Below, piece after piece: positions 1 to 8,515 of a stretch of 29,735 nucleotides of DNA; within the stretch, counting starts at the first letter, position 1, and the number at the start of each line of letters is the position of its first letter. The position numbers were made by a program, and so were the translations under genes. The notes below the pieces were generated by a model. The model searched no databases, was not told the origin of the DNA, and saw only the letters and a program-made list of their open reading frames with translations. The stretch comes from Desulfobacterales bacterium. Its GTDB lineage: Bacteria > Desulfobacterota > Desulfobacteria > Desulfobacterales > UBA5852. Location: contig JASJBQ010000052.1 of NCBI GenBank assembly GCA_030066455.1, positions 1 to 29,735 on the forward strand. The letters run 5' to 3'.

Positions 1-250
1 TCTGACCGGCCGGCCGTGAGCCGGCGATCGGTACCCAACCATCCTGAAATGCAATGCCCGCCCCAATCGCCGCGGGGGTGATTTGCGTTCCATTTTCAAC
101 CGCGTTTTATCGGCGGTCGGAACCTCGCTTCCTGCGGGCCATCGCCCCCTGAGATTCCTGGTCGGCGCCCATCTTTTCGACGCACCGGCCCCCTCAAAAT
201 TTGGTTCCGCGGCTCCAGGCCGGGCCGCCGTGCTTGACGGGCGACACATT
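1..250. other. Left edge, no supported gene
   Basis: No reading frame here shows a recognisable family or a convincing ribosome binding site. A GC-rich inverted stretch occurs near positions 4-25 but has no T-run that would make it a clear terminator. It is the downstream side of the minus-strand amidase. A plus-strand frame running through 83-610 is mostly antisense to the amidase and has the low-complexity look of a GC-rich shadow. Confidence 0.4.
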
Positions 251-1751
251 CTAGCGATCAAACGAAGGTCGTTTGTCAAACCAGGGGTGGGCCTCCTCGA
301 GCTGGGCGGCCAATTTGAGCAGGGTCGTCTCATCACCCGCCGGGGCAAAGAACTGAACGCCAATCGGCAGTCCTTCCGGTGTCCAGTGCAGGGGAACGGA
401 CATGGCCGGCAGACCGGTCATGTTGGCCAGCATAGTGAAAGGCGTGAAACTGATGCTTTGGCGGGCAAGCTTGTCGACGATTCCGGTCGCCTTGAGCAGG
501 CGTCCGGCCCCCAGCGTATTGACGACTTTCATGGCGGCCCGATCAAGAGGTTTGGGCTGAAGGGAACCCAGTTCCGGCGGCGGGCAGGCCAGCGTCGGGG
601 TGAGGTATAGGTCGTAGTCCTCGAAAAAGTGCCCCATGATCCGCCCCATGCGTCCCCAGTAACGCAGGCTGCGGACAAAATCGCCGGCGGAGAAGGTGCG
701 GCCCAGGAGGCCTGCGGTCCATGTGACGGTTTCGACATCGGCGCCTGCAAGGCGCCGCCCGATCACGGCCTGAAGCTCTTCCAGGTCCGCAGCAACCTCC
801 CCGAAATTCATGATGGCATAGCTCCGGGCATAGGCCGTCCCGTCGATGACGGGTTCCGCGCCGATGGGCTCGTGCCCCAGGCTTTCCAGCAGACGGGCGG
901 TTTCCATGACCGCCGCCGTGCAACGCGGATCGACCTCGCTGTCGATGGGGGAGCGGGTATTGTAGGCGATTCGCAGTTTGCGCGGTGGCGTTTCAATCGC
1001 CTGCAAATAAGGCTGAGATGGCGGGGAGATGATAAACGGGGCCCCCGGGTCGGAACCCTGGGTGAGATCGAGCATGGCGGCACTGTCGCGTACCGAGCGG
1101 GTGATGACATGCTGGACCGTGGCGCCCTGCCAGTGCTCGCCTTCCCATGGACCGTTGGGGGTGCGGCCGCGGGAGGGTTTCAAGCCAAACAGCCCGCAGC
1201 AGGCCGAGGGGATGCGGATGGATCCCCCCCCCGTCGCCCCCTGATGCCAGGGGGACCATGCCGGCCGCCACCGCCGCTGCCGACCCGCCGCTTGATCCGC
1301 CGCAGATGCGCGCGGTATCCCATGGGTTATGCGTCGGGCCGAAAGTCTCCGGCTCGGTGTAGGGCATCAACCCGAATTCGGGGGTGTTGGTTTTGCCCAG
1401 AATCACGACCCCGGCTGTTTTGTAGCGCCGAACCAGTTCACTGTCGAAATCGGGGACATGGTGTCTGAGCGCCCGGCAACCGCTGGCCATGGGGACGCCG
1501 GCATAAGCGGCGATCAGGTCTTTTAGCAGAAACGGCACGCCATGAAAGGGGCCTTCCGCGATCCCGTTGGCGAGGGTCTGGCGCCCCTCTTCAAACATGG
1601 GGTGAATAACGGCGTTGATCAGCGGGTTGATCGCCACGATGCGTTCAATGGCCGCTTCAACCACCTCGGGTCCGCTCACCGCGCCGGAGCGAATCAGCTT
1701 TGCCAGTCCGAGGCCATCGTATTGGTCGTACTCCTTGAAAGGTTGCGTCAT
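251..1751 (-). pseudogene. Amidase (amidase signature family), frameshifted
   Basis: Amidase signature enzyme, expected to hydrolyse a carboxamide to acid plus ammonia with a Ser-cisSer-Lys triad; the substrate is unknown. The N-terminal part (from ATG at 1751) carries Lys77 in PFLLKDLIA and the cis-Ser in [10 protein letters not shown] (Ser153). The C-terminal part continues in another frame from about 1183 down to 251 (GRTPNGP to SFDR). The break lies in a run of nine C (plus strand, 1224-1232). Removing one base restores [11 protein letters not shown] and a normal product of about 499 residues. The Ser of GGGSIR is the family's nucleophile, so the shift removes it and leaves GGGIHPH. Both halves are otherwise intact with no other stops, so the lesion is very recent or a sequencing error. 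It is divergent from the oxidoreductase at 1931. Confidence 0.85.
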
Positions 1752-1848
1752 GTCATCTCCCTTGGGCGGGCGGAGGCCACCGCCAGGCTGAAAGTCGGCC
1801 AGCCTCCGGTCGATGGCCCGAATCGATATGCGGCCCTATATGTCTATC

Positions 1849-1869
1849 TAATCGAAATGGTGTCGATTA
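1849..1869. promoter_or_regulatory. Inverted repeat, candidate operator
   Basis: Perfect 7-base arms TAATCGA and TCGATTA are separated by 7 bases, in the 179-base gap between the divergent amidase and oxidoreductase genes. A related half-like AATCGATAT lies at about 1831. The arrangement fits a dimeric repressor (MarR/TetR-like) acting on one or both genes. No regulator gene is next to it, so this is inference. Confidence 0.4.
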
Positions 1870-1930
1870 TCAAATCCGCCGCGGTCGGATACCGGCACGG
1901 CCACGGCGCCAGCCGAAAGGATCAGCGGAA

Positions 1931-2914
1931 ATGAAGGCCATCTCCAATCACCAGGACGATCACGGGGTACGGCTGCTTTGGGAAGATGCGCCCGACCCGG
2001 TTTATCGCGCGGATGAGGTTTTGGTGGCGGTGAAGGCCACGGCCGTTAACCGTGCGGATCTGCTCCAGGCCCGGGGTCTGTACCCGCCGCCCGCCGGGGA
2101 TTCAAATATCCTGGGGCTCGAGGCGGCCGGAGAAATTTTGGCCGTGGGCGCGGCCGTGGAAGCCTGGAGGCCGGGGGATCGCGTGTGTGCGCTGGTACCG
2201 GGCGGCGCCTACGCGACCCTCGCGGCCATCCCCCAGGCGTGGTTGATTCCGTTGCCGGACGGCTGGTCCTACGCCCAGGGTGCGGCCGTGCCCGAAGTTT
2301 GGCTAACCGCCGACACCAACCTCTTTCTGGAAGGCGGGCTCAAGGCCGGTGAAACGGTGCTGATCCATGCCGGTGCCAGCGGTGTCGGGACCGCCGCCAT
2401 TCAACTCGCCAGCGCCATGGGCGCCCGTGTGGCGGCCACCGTGGGATCGGATGCCAAGCGGACCATCTGCCGCGAGTTGGGCGCCGACATCGTGATCGAC
2501 TACGCAACCGAGAAATTCGGTGAGGTAATCCCGGCTCGTATCGAGGGCGGCGGTGTCGACCTGGTGCTGGACTGTGTCGGCGGTGCGTATCTGCCCGATC
2601 ATATCCGCCTCCTCAATTCTTACGGGCGCTTGATCAATATCGGGCTGTTGGGAGGGGGGCAGGCCTCGATCGACCTGACGGCGGTGCTGATGAAAAGTTT
2701 GACCATCAAGGGAACGCGGCTGCGGGCGCGATCGAGAAAAGAAAAGGGGCAGATTACCCAGGCCTTCCGGGATCGTATCTGGCCGCTTCTGGTGGCGGGC
2801 AAGCTGCGTCCGGTCATCGACCGCATGTTTCCGATTGCCGAGGCCGACGCGGCCCATGCCCACGTGAAAGCCAACCGCAACTGCGGCAAGGTGATTCTGG
2901 AGGTTTCTCCGTAG
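1931..2914 (+). CDS. NAD(P)H quinone oxidoreductase, PIG3-like MDR family
   Basis: Medium-chain dehydrogenase/reductase of the zinc-independent quinone oxidoreductase branch, closest by eye to the PIG3 type. It probably transfers electrons from NADPH to quinones or reactive carbonyls in the cytoplasm. The 327 residues show an N-terminal GroES-like fold (AVNRADLLQARGLYPPP, residues 39-54) and a Rossmann domain with the nucleotide-binding loop HAGASGVGTAAIQLA (146-160). The DCVGG and GRLINIGLLGG segments are typical of the family. The structural-zinc cysteine cluster of alcohol dehydrogenases is absent. The ATG at 1931 follows a GA-rich segment (AAAGGATCAGCGGAA). It is divergent from the broken amidase and convergent with fabF. 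Substrate unknown. Confidence 0.9.
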   Translation: MKAISNHQDDHGVRLLWEDAPDPVYRADEVLVAVKATAVNRADLLQARGLYPPPAGDSNILGLEAAGEILAVGAAVEAWRPGDRVCALVPGGAYATLAAIPQAWLIPLPDGWSYAQGAAVPEVWLTADTNLFLEGGLKAGETVLIHAGASGVGTAAIQLASAMGARVAATVGSDAKRTICRELGADIVIDYATEKFGEVIPARIEGGGVDLVLDCVGGAYLPDHIRLLNSYGRLINIGLLGGGQASIDLTAVLMKSLTIKGTRLRARSRKEKGQITQAFRDRIWPLLVAGKLRPVIDRMFPIAEADAAHAHVKANRNCGKVILEVSP

Positions 2915-2994
2915 GCCCGTTAAAACGCGGCCATCCTGCGCTCCCGCCGGCATGGTCTTGTCGCCAGCGGCGCAACCACTGCATTCAGGTCCAT

Positions 2995-4248
2995 TCAGGG
3001 TTTCCAGCGGCGAAAAATAACCGAGGCATTGTGGCCGCCGAACCCAAACGTATTGCTGAGCGCCACGTCCACCTTGCGGGCCTGGGCCTGGTTGAAGGTG
3101 AAATTGAGTTCCGGATCGATTCTATCATCGGGTGTGAAATGATTGATGGTGGGCGGAACCAGGTTTTTTTGAATGGCCATCACGCAGGTAATGGCCTCGA
3201 TGGCCCCGGCCGCGCCCAGCAGGTGTCCGGTCATGGACTTGGTGCTGCTGATGTTCAATTTCGAAGCGTGGTCACCAAACACACGGCGAATGGCCAGCGC
3301 TTCGCTGATATCGCCCAACGGCGTGGCCGTTCCATGGGCGTTGATATAATCCACCGCTTCGGGGGGGATTTCCGATTGCAGGAGGGCGTTGCGCATGACT
3401 TTCTCGGCCCCGATGCCCTCGGGGTGCGGCGCGGTGATGTGGTGCGCATCAGCAGACATGCCGCCACCGATGACCTCGGCGAAAATATGCGCCCCGCGCT
3501 CGATGGCGTGCTCGGCCGTTTCCATGATGAGCGCCCCGGCCCCCTCGCCGATCACGAAGCCGTCGCGGTCGCGGTCGAAGGGGCGCGAGGCGTGCTCGGG
3601 ATCGTCGTTGCGGCTGGAGAGGGCCTTCATCGAGGCAAATCCGCCGACCCCGCTCTCGGTGATTGGGGCTTCCGAACCGCCGCTGATAATCAGATCGGAA
3701 AAGCCGAGCCGCAGATAGGCGAAGGCGTCCAGCAGTGCGTTGGTGGCCGAAGCGCAGGCGGATACGGTGGCGAAGTTCGGGCCCTGAAAACCGTAACGAA
3801 TCGACAGGTGGCCGGCGGCAATATCCGCGATGAGTTTGGGCACAAAAAATGGGTTGAAGCGGGGGCGACCATCGCTGCGGGCGTAGCGTTTGACCTCTTC
3901 CTGAAACGTATGCAGGCCGCCGATGCCCGACCCCCAAATGATCCCCGCCCTGTCCGGATCGATTGTTTTGACGTCCAGCCCGGCGTTTTCGATGGCCTCG
4001 TCGCTGGTCACTAAGGCGTACTGGGTGAAGGCGTCCATTTTTTTGAACTCCTTCGGATCAAAATATTTTTCCGGCTGATAGCCTTTGATCTCGCAGGCGA
4101 ACTTGGTTTTAAATTTCTCCGTATCGAAACGGGTGATGGGGGCGGCGCCGCTGCGGCCCTCGGCAAGTCCTTCCCAAAAGGTCTCGAGGTTGTGCCCAAT
4201 GGCTGTAAGGGCGCCCATACCGGTAACGACAACCCGTTTGAGTTCCAT
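2995..4248 (-). CDS. fabF: 3-oxoacyl-[acyl-carrier-protein] synthase II
   Basis: Condensing enzyme of type II fatty acid synthesis: it joins malonyl-ACP to acyl-ACP and elongates the chain by two carbons, with release of CO2. At 417 residues it is the usual FabF size. The catalytic triad is visible: Cys165 in TVSACASATN, His305 in INAHGTATPLGD and His342 in KSMTGHLLGAAGA, with Lys337 just before. The start at 4248 was chosen because GGAG lies 6 bases upstream and MELKRVVVTGMG is the family N-terminus; the open frame runs further to 4311 without support. No acpP or other fab gene is adjacent, so it appears to be transcribed alone. Confidence 0.96.
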   Translation of the reverse strand: MELKRVVVTGMGALTAIGHNLETFWEGLAEGRSGAAPITRFDTEKFKTKFACEIKGYQPEKYFDPKEFKKMDAFTQYALVTSDEAIENAGLDVKTIDPDRAGIIWGSGIGGLHTFQEEVKRYARSDGRPRFNPFFVPKLIADIAAGHLSIRYGFQGPNFATVSACASATNALLDAFAYLRLGFSDLIISGGSEAPITESGVGGFASMKALSSRNDDPEHASRPFDRDRDGFVIGEGAGALIMETAEHAIERGAHIFAEVIGGGMSADAHHITAPHPEGIGAEKVMRNALLQSEIPPEAVDYINAHGTATPLGDISEALAIRRVFGDHASKLNISSTKSMTGHLLGAAGAIEAITCVMAIQKNLVPPTINHFTPDDRIDPELNFTFNQAQARKVDVALSNTFGFGGHNASVIFRRWKP

Positions 4249-4326
4249 TGTATACTCCGTTCTTCCTGGCCTGAATGCACCTGTCGAGCAGCCGTCGTGG
4301 CGATCGGTCAAAATCTCAACGATGCG

Positions 4327-4366
4327 GTATTACTTATTCAAATGACTAGGTGCAAGTTTTTGCACC
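4327..4366 (-). promoter_or_regulatory. Candidate fabF promoter with overlapping palindrome
   Basis: On the minus strand, TTGCAC (4355-4350) and TAATAC (4332-4327) are separated by 17 bases, giving a weak sigma70-like pair about 80 bases upstream of the fabF start. The -35 element lies inside a perfect inverted repeat, GGTGCAA-GTTT-TTGCACC (4349-4366). A repressor bound to the palindrome would block the promoter. The symmetry is seen directly; the regulatory role is inferred. Confidence 0.42.
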
Positions 4367-4639
4367 ACTATTTGCCGCGGCTCCGTGCATCCTGACCAGG
4401 GTTTAATTAATTATTAATTACAGATTGTTATGCTTTAAAAACACGGTATTGTCAAATGCCGGCCGGTGGTTGGCACCGGGTATTTACTCATCTGCTACCC
4501 GATCCGAGAATAAAAGTGTTTCGTACGCCTGTCAAGCGCTCCTGAAACGCGGCGCCAACCGGCAGGCCGATCGGTTCGTGGGCAGCCCCCGGCGCCGCGG
4601 TTTGGACGGTACCGAACGAAATTCGGGCGGTGTTCACCA
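4367..4639. other. Intergenic region between fabF and glycosyltransferase
   Basis: Together with the fabF leader this makes a 391-base gap. It holds an AT-rich tract (about 4402-4425, rich in TTAATTA) and a 6-base-arm hairpin, CCGGTG-N5-CACCGG (4463-4479). The rest is GC-rich without a credible frame. A weak stem, CCGAA-N5-TTCGG (4612-4626), sits just past the glycosyltransferase stop but lacks a T-run. No gene is supported. Confidence 0.4.
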
Positions 4640-6016
4640 TCAAAAACAGGCGGAGCGATGGGTGCATTCAGGCTGGTTATCCGCCGCAGCGGGGGCCTGC
4701 TTGATCGGAATCACCGTCTGGCGCTGACGGCGGACCGTCCCCGCAGGGGCAGGTGCGATCGCTGCGCTGAGCTTATCCAGAATGGTTATCAGCCGGGAAT
4801 GCAGTTGCCGATAGGAAAAATGGCGGCGGGCGATCTCATAATTGTATCGGGTCGTTTCGGCCCTCTCCTGCGGGCAGGATAGGAGGTGTTCGACGGCGCC
4901 GATCTGACGATCATCGAGCAGACCGTCCATGGTCACCAAGTCAAACCCCAGGGGTTCAATATCCCGGGCAAACGTTTCATACCGGTTGATGAGCACGGGT
5001 TTGCGGAAGTAAATGGCTTCCAACAGGGCATTGCCGAATCCTTCCTGCCGGCTGGGAAAAGTAACGAAGGCACAGCGGTCGTAAAGCGCCCATAGCAGCT
5101 CATACTGACAGGCCAAATCGGGTGAGCCCCCATTCTGGGGCCCGGGCTGAATTTCCAGCAAGCGCAGATCGACCCGGTTGTTGGCGGCATAGCGGTTCAA
5201 CCAGTTGGCATAGGCCAACCCCTCGTCTCCGGCGGCATGGCTGACCACGAGCTTGCAGTCGGGGCGACCAAGAGCCCGCACAAGATCCACCGCGTGTTCG
5301 ATCCCCTTGCGCTGGATAACCCGTGTGGGCTGAAGGATGATGGTGTCCTTCGGGAGAATGTTCATGCGCTTTAGGAGGGACCGCTGCAAGCGGGGGTTTA
5401 ATTCGGGCGGCCGCTCGAAATCCATGACATTCGGAATCAGCGTGGCGGATAGGCCGCAACGGTAGGCCAGCTGACGCTGCGCTATCGAGTTGATGACCAC
5501 GTGCTCGGTCGATGGCAGGGCGGGGGGAAAGGCGGTGCGCAGGAAATCCGCAACGGCATTCTCAGCGTATCGCGCACGCTCCCAGTAGAAGTCGTGATGG
5601 TGCAGAATGGCTGGCAGCGCCCGTTCGGCAAGGACCTCGGTGAGGGCCAGGCCCAAAGGGATGTGCATCGGTAGGGACAGGGCATTCTCGACGATTAGAA
5701 CATCGATCTGAAAATGGTCAAGGAAGTGATTCAGGCGGGTTTTCAAAAAAGCCCGCAGCCTGTGGATGACGGTCGTCGATCGAGGCGAACGGCGGCTGCG
5801 GCTCAGGACCCGGTCGTTGATCCAGCCGTTGCTTGCCGACTGGAAATGCGCTTCCGGCACCAGCATGCTACGTTTCGGAGGGCGATCGAGTTCTCCGGCC
5901 AGCCAATAACAGCGGTGGCCCATGGTCTCCAGAACTTCGGCCCATTTGACGGCTTCGAGGCTGACCCCATCCAGACCCGCAAATCGAGTGGATACCATTC
6001 CAATATTCAATCCCAC
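4640..6016 (-). CDS. Glycosyltransferase, GT4-like (GT-B fold)
   Basis: Retaining GT-B glycosyltransferase of family 4 type, 458 residues, probably cytoplasmic and using a nucleotide sugar; the acceptor is unknown. The N-terminus GLNIGMVSTRFAGLDGVSLEAVKW is the glycine-rich acceptor-side start. PTRVIQRKGIEHAVDL starts the donor-binding half. SRQEGFGNALLEAIYFRKPV holds the E-x7-E motif. The start was placed at GTG 6016 because AAGGAGG lies 5 bases upstream; the frame is open to 6073 but without a ribosome site. The C-terminal 40 residues (APAPAGTVRRQRQ onward) look like a disordered tail. A link to glucosylglycerate-type solute synthesis is possible from the N-terminal motif but weak. No sugar or polysaccharide genes adjoin it. 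Confidence 0.8.
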   Translation of the reverse strand: MGLNIGMVSTRFAGLDGVSLEAVKWAEVLETMGHRCYWLAGELDRPPKRSMLVPEAHFQSASNGWINDRVLSRSRRSPRSTTVIHRLRAFLKTRLNHFLDHFQIDVLIVENALSLPMHIPLGLALTEVLAERALPAILHHHDFYWERARYAENAVADFLRTAFPPALPSTEHVVINSIAQRQLAYRCGLSATLIPNVMDFERPPELNPRLQRSLLKRMNILPKDTIILQPTRVIQRKGIEHAVDLVRALGRPDCKLVVSHAAGDEGLAYANWLNRYAANNRVDLRLLEIQPGPQNGGSPDLACQYELLWALYDRCAFVTFPSRQEGFGNALLEAIYFRKPVLINRYETFARDIEPLGFDLVTMDGLLDDRQIGAVEHLLSCPQERAETTRYNYEIARRHFSYRQLHSRLITILDKLSAAIAPAPAGTVRRQRQTVIPIKQAPAAADNQPECTHRSACF

Positions 6017-6223
6017 GGCGGCCTCCTTGTGTACGCTCACCGCTATCGAACAGGCATCGGCAACAAAAACCACATCGTTCGGGAATGCCGATCGCGCTCA
6101 TGACAGGGTCATCGGGCATCCGGTCAAAATGCCTCCGCTCCGTGATCCCCGAATGCGTGAATTCCCGTTCGAATCCGCCTTGTTGCAAAAGCGCGCTCGC
6201 GCAGCTGACACCTTTGATGCGCA
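6017..6223. other. Intergenic region between two minus-strand genes
   Basis: This 207-base stretch separates the kinase stop (6224) from the glycosyltransferase start. It contains the strong AAGGAGG ribosome site of the glycosyltransferase (about 6022-6028). Frames crossing it are antisense or out-of-frame extensions. No clear hairpin with a T-run was seen, so read-through from the kinase gene is possible. Confidence 0.35.
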
Positions 6224-8410
6224 TCATCCGCGACATTGATTGCGGGCTGTTTCTCCGTCGATGCCTTCTGACGAACGATGCTTGTCCGTTTGCCCGGTCG
6301 GCAGCAGCATCACCACGGTTGTCCCTTTGCCACGTTGCGTCTGGAAAAAGACCGTCCCCTTGTGCTGCTCGATGATATCCTTGACGATCGCCAGCCCCAA
6401 ACCACTGCTCGCGATGTTCTTCGTCGTCACCCCGGGGGTAAAAAGCCGTTTGGGCAACGTGCTGGACAGACCGGGGCCGGTATCACTCACGGTGACGAGA
6501 ATCTGTCGGCGGTCCTGGTCTTCACTCGTGCAGCGGCAGGCCGTATGGATCCTCAAATTCCCCCCGTGGGGCATGGCTTCAACGGCATTCTTGAACAGGT
6601 TCAGAAAGACCTGGATAAGGGCGTTGCCATCCCCTTGCACGGGGGGCAGGTCGGCCGCCAGGTGGTATTTGACTTTGACTTTGGCCGGTCGGAACACGGA
6701 GGGGCCAAGAAGACGATCCAGGTCGCTGATAATCCGGTTGAGATCGACCGGATCATCGGTGGGCACGGAAGCGGGCTTGCCGGATTCACGGCCCAGACGC
6801 TCGATGAGTTGGCCGACGCGATCGATTTGATCCTGGATCAGGCTCATTTCCACCAGGTTCGAAGGGGCAGGATCATCTTCGCCGCCGAGGGTGCCCAGAT
6901 AGTTTCTGATGATCCCCAGCTGATTGTTGACTTCGTGTACGACCCGGCGAACGGAATCCTGCATGATCAAATGATCTTTGGCGGGAGCTGTGCTCGCGTG
7001 TTCGGGAAGACGGCTGTCCATGAAGACGGCGGCCTGGTCGGCAAATTCCCGCAAGCGGTCCATCTGGGCGGCCAGGCGAGGGATCTCTACTTCCCGGATG
7101 CCGCCGACGATCACACCGAGGTGGCGGCGATGGCGCTGAAGCGGCACACACAGAATCCCGTCGCTGCCAAGGGCGGCTGCAAGTTGTTTGTCCACGATGG
7201 CGAGGTCGCGCTCGGTGAAATAGCCGAATGAATCCAGGATGCGGTTGTTGATCAGGGCCAGGGATGGCAGATTGCTGCTCTCCCGCAGCGGGATTTCGAG
7301 ACCGTCCGCACTGGCGCCGTTCAGACCGTTGCTGGCGGCGCCGATGCACAAGACCCTGCGCTGGGAGTCAAAACGGAAAAACAGGGCTTTATGAATATCA
7401 AACAGGATGTGGAGCCCCAGAAGAAAGATACGGCGGGCGTCCTCCTGATCGCGGGCTTTCAGCAAGCGGTTCATTAAACCGGGCACCAGCGACATTTCTT
7501 CGACTTCGCTGAGCATGGTTCGGACCGGATACAATTTTTCCAGCCGATTGAACACATGATGGTGGGTGAAGTCGGTCGGCATCAGACCCAGAAATTGACA
7601 GGTGGCTTTGAACTTGATCTCTGCCCGGTGGCGCATGGCTGCAAGTTTGGGTGCGTCTAAGCGGGGGGAAAGGATGGCGGCCAGACCATTCAGGGCCCGG
7701 GGGCCGAGGTCATGATGCACCATTTTGTTGGCCGCATAGACGATGCGGACCAAAGGCAGGCTGTTGATGATCTCCGTTAGGCGACGGTGGTGAAAGCGCA
7801 CGGCATCGGTGAAAACCGAGGGCAGGTTCAATTCGTGCAGATAAAAGGCTCCGATTTCACTATGGGTGGCCCCCAGCAGTCGCTGCTCTTGTTTTTGAAC
7901 TTGAACGGCGTTGGTCCGCTGGTCGAAATAGAAGCCGTAGGTCCGGGGGAAGTTGCTCCACATCAGCAACTTGCCGATGTCATGCAGCAGACCTGCCAAG
8001 AAGGCTTCTTCCGGATGCGCATAACCCATGCCCATGGCGATTTCATGCGCGAGCCTACCGCAGCGCTGGGCATGCTGCCAGAACCGGTTAAAGCGGAGGT
8101 GGTTGCGGCCCTCATCGGGACGGTTCGCCTGCAGCATGGCCCCGCACAGGGCCATGTGTCGGATCGTCTCCACGTCGATTCGGTTCAGGATGGATACCAT
8201 ATTTTTAGGATCAACGGTCATGCAGCTCTCGGCGGCTTGAAGCCTGAAGAGGCGCGTGCAGAAAGCCGGATCCAGCTGAACGATGCGGGCCAACTCGCGT
8301 TGGGAAGAATTTTTTTTAGTTATTTCAATTAGTTTTAAAAGATAATGGGGGTGGCTGAGGAGAGGGGCAGCGGTATTGACGTGACTGAATATGGGGGGTC
8401 GACGTGCCAA
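6224..8410 (-). CDS. HDOD-GAF sensor histidine kinase, copy A
   Basis: Soluble sensor kinase of 728 residues. An HDOD domain (about 10-290) keeps an HD pair in LLHDIGKLLM (143-144). A GAF-like domain follows (about 310-465, ending VPLQRHRRHLGVIVGG). The kinase core has the phospho-acceptor His492 in VVHEVNNQLGII, N-box NLFKNAVEAMP (604-614), G1 DTGPGLSS and G2 GLGLAIVKDIIEQHKG. No membrane segment is seen. The H-box has Gln499 where Pro is usual (copy B has Pro). The start is TTG at 8410 with an in-frame TAA two codons before it and no Shine-Dalgarno directly upstream; the ORF at 8420-8515 may supply ribosomes by coupling. A close paralogue lies at 14290-16482. No response regulator is adjacent, so its partner must be elsewhere. 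Confidence 0.9.
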   Translation of the reverse strand: MARRPPIFSHVNTAAPLLSHPHYLLKLIEITKKNSSQRELARIVQLDPAFCTRLFRLQAAESCMTVDPKNMVSILNRIDVETIRHMALCGAMLQANRPDEGRNHLRFNRFWQHAQRCGRLAHEIAMGMGYAHPEEAFLAGLLHDIGKLLMWSNFPRTYGFYFDQRTNAVQVQKQEQRLLGATHSEIGAFYLHELNLPSVFTDAVRFHHRRLTEIINSLPLVRIVYAANKMVHHDLGPRALNGLAAILSPRLDAPKLAAMRHRAEIKFKATCQFLGLMPTDFTHHHVFNRLEKLYPVRTMLSEVEEMSLVPGLMNRLLKARDQEDARRIFLLGLHILFDIHKALFFRFDSQRRVLCIGAASNGLNGASADGLEIPLRESSNLPSLALINNRILDSFGYFTERDLAIVDKQLAAALGSDGILCVPLQRHRRHLGVIVGGIREVEIPRLAAQMDRLREFADQAAVFMDSRLPEHASTAPAKDHLIMQDSVRRVVHEVNNQLGIIRNYLGTLGGEDDPAPSNLVEMSLIQDQIDRVGQLIERLGRESGKPASVPTDDPVDLNRIISDLDRLLGPSVFRPAKVKVKYHLAADLPPVQGDGNALIQVFLNLFKNAVEAMPHGGNLRIHTACRCTSEDQDRRQILVTVSDTGPGLSSTLPKRLFTPGVTTKNIASSGLGLAIVKDIIEQHKGTVFFQTQRGKGTTVVMLLPTGQTDKHRSSEGIDGETARNQCRG
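8314..8351 (-). repeat. AT-rich 38-base block, copy A
   Basis: These 38 bases are identical to 16386-16423. They encode residues 21-32 (PHYLLKLIEITK) of both kinases using AT-rich codons (CTT, TTA, CTA, ATA, ACT) that stand out from the GC-rich codon use around them. Identity at every synonymous site exceeds the level in the rest of the two genes, which differ in many codons. Confidence 0.75.
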
Positions 8411-8419
8411 TCGAAATTA

Positions 8420-8515
8420 CTAGGCGTCGATGGTTGCAAGTGATGCAGAAACGGGTTGCAGCCTACTGGTAAGGCTTCGGCTTCCATTGGACACCTTCCT
8501 GATATAAAATCCCAC
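8420..8515 (-). CDS. Short upstream ORF (31 aa) before kinase A
   Basis: A GTG at 8515 is preceded 5 bases upstream by a near-perfect ribosome site (AAAAGGAGGTGA). The frame runs 31 codons (VGFYIRKVSNGS to ATIDA) and ends with TAG followed at once by TAA. After two more codons, in the same frame, comes the TTG start of the kinase at 8410. This fits termination-reinitiation coupling. The first residues GFYIRK resemble the start of DUF4236 proteins, so it could be the remnant of such a gene. A second start with its own GGAAGGTG site (ATG at 8487, another frame, ending at 8335) is an alternative. The peptide itself is unproven. Confidence 0.45.
   Translation of the reverse strand: MGFYIRKVSNGSRSLTSRLQPVSASLATIDA

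Noticed and set aside
629..1468. 279-codon plus-strand frame over the amidase
   Set aside because: It is antisense to both halves of a clear amidase, has no ribosome site, and has GC-rich shadow composition.
2914..2932. Hairpin after the oxidoreductase as a terminator
   Set aside because: The stem has a bulge and there is no T-run on either strand.
3031..4014. 327-codon plus-strand frame
   Set aside because: It lies antisense within fabF, whose catalytic residues are intact; no domain is recognisable in it.
4471..4495. Sigma54 promoter suggested by TGGCAC
   Set aside because: The -12 GC element at the required spacing is missing.
6278..7231. 317-codon plus-strand frame
   Set aside because: Antisense to the kinase domain of copy A; a matching shadow occurs over copy B, as expected when only the minus-strand gene is real.
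8410..8422. UAG read-through (pyrrolysine) joining the leader to kinase A
   Set aside because: TAG is followed at once by TAA (TGA in copy B), so read-through of one stop would not make a fusion. Reinitiation at TTG is simpler.
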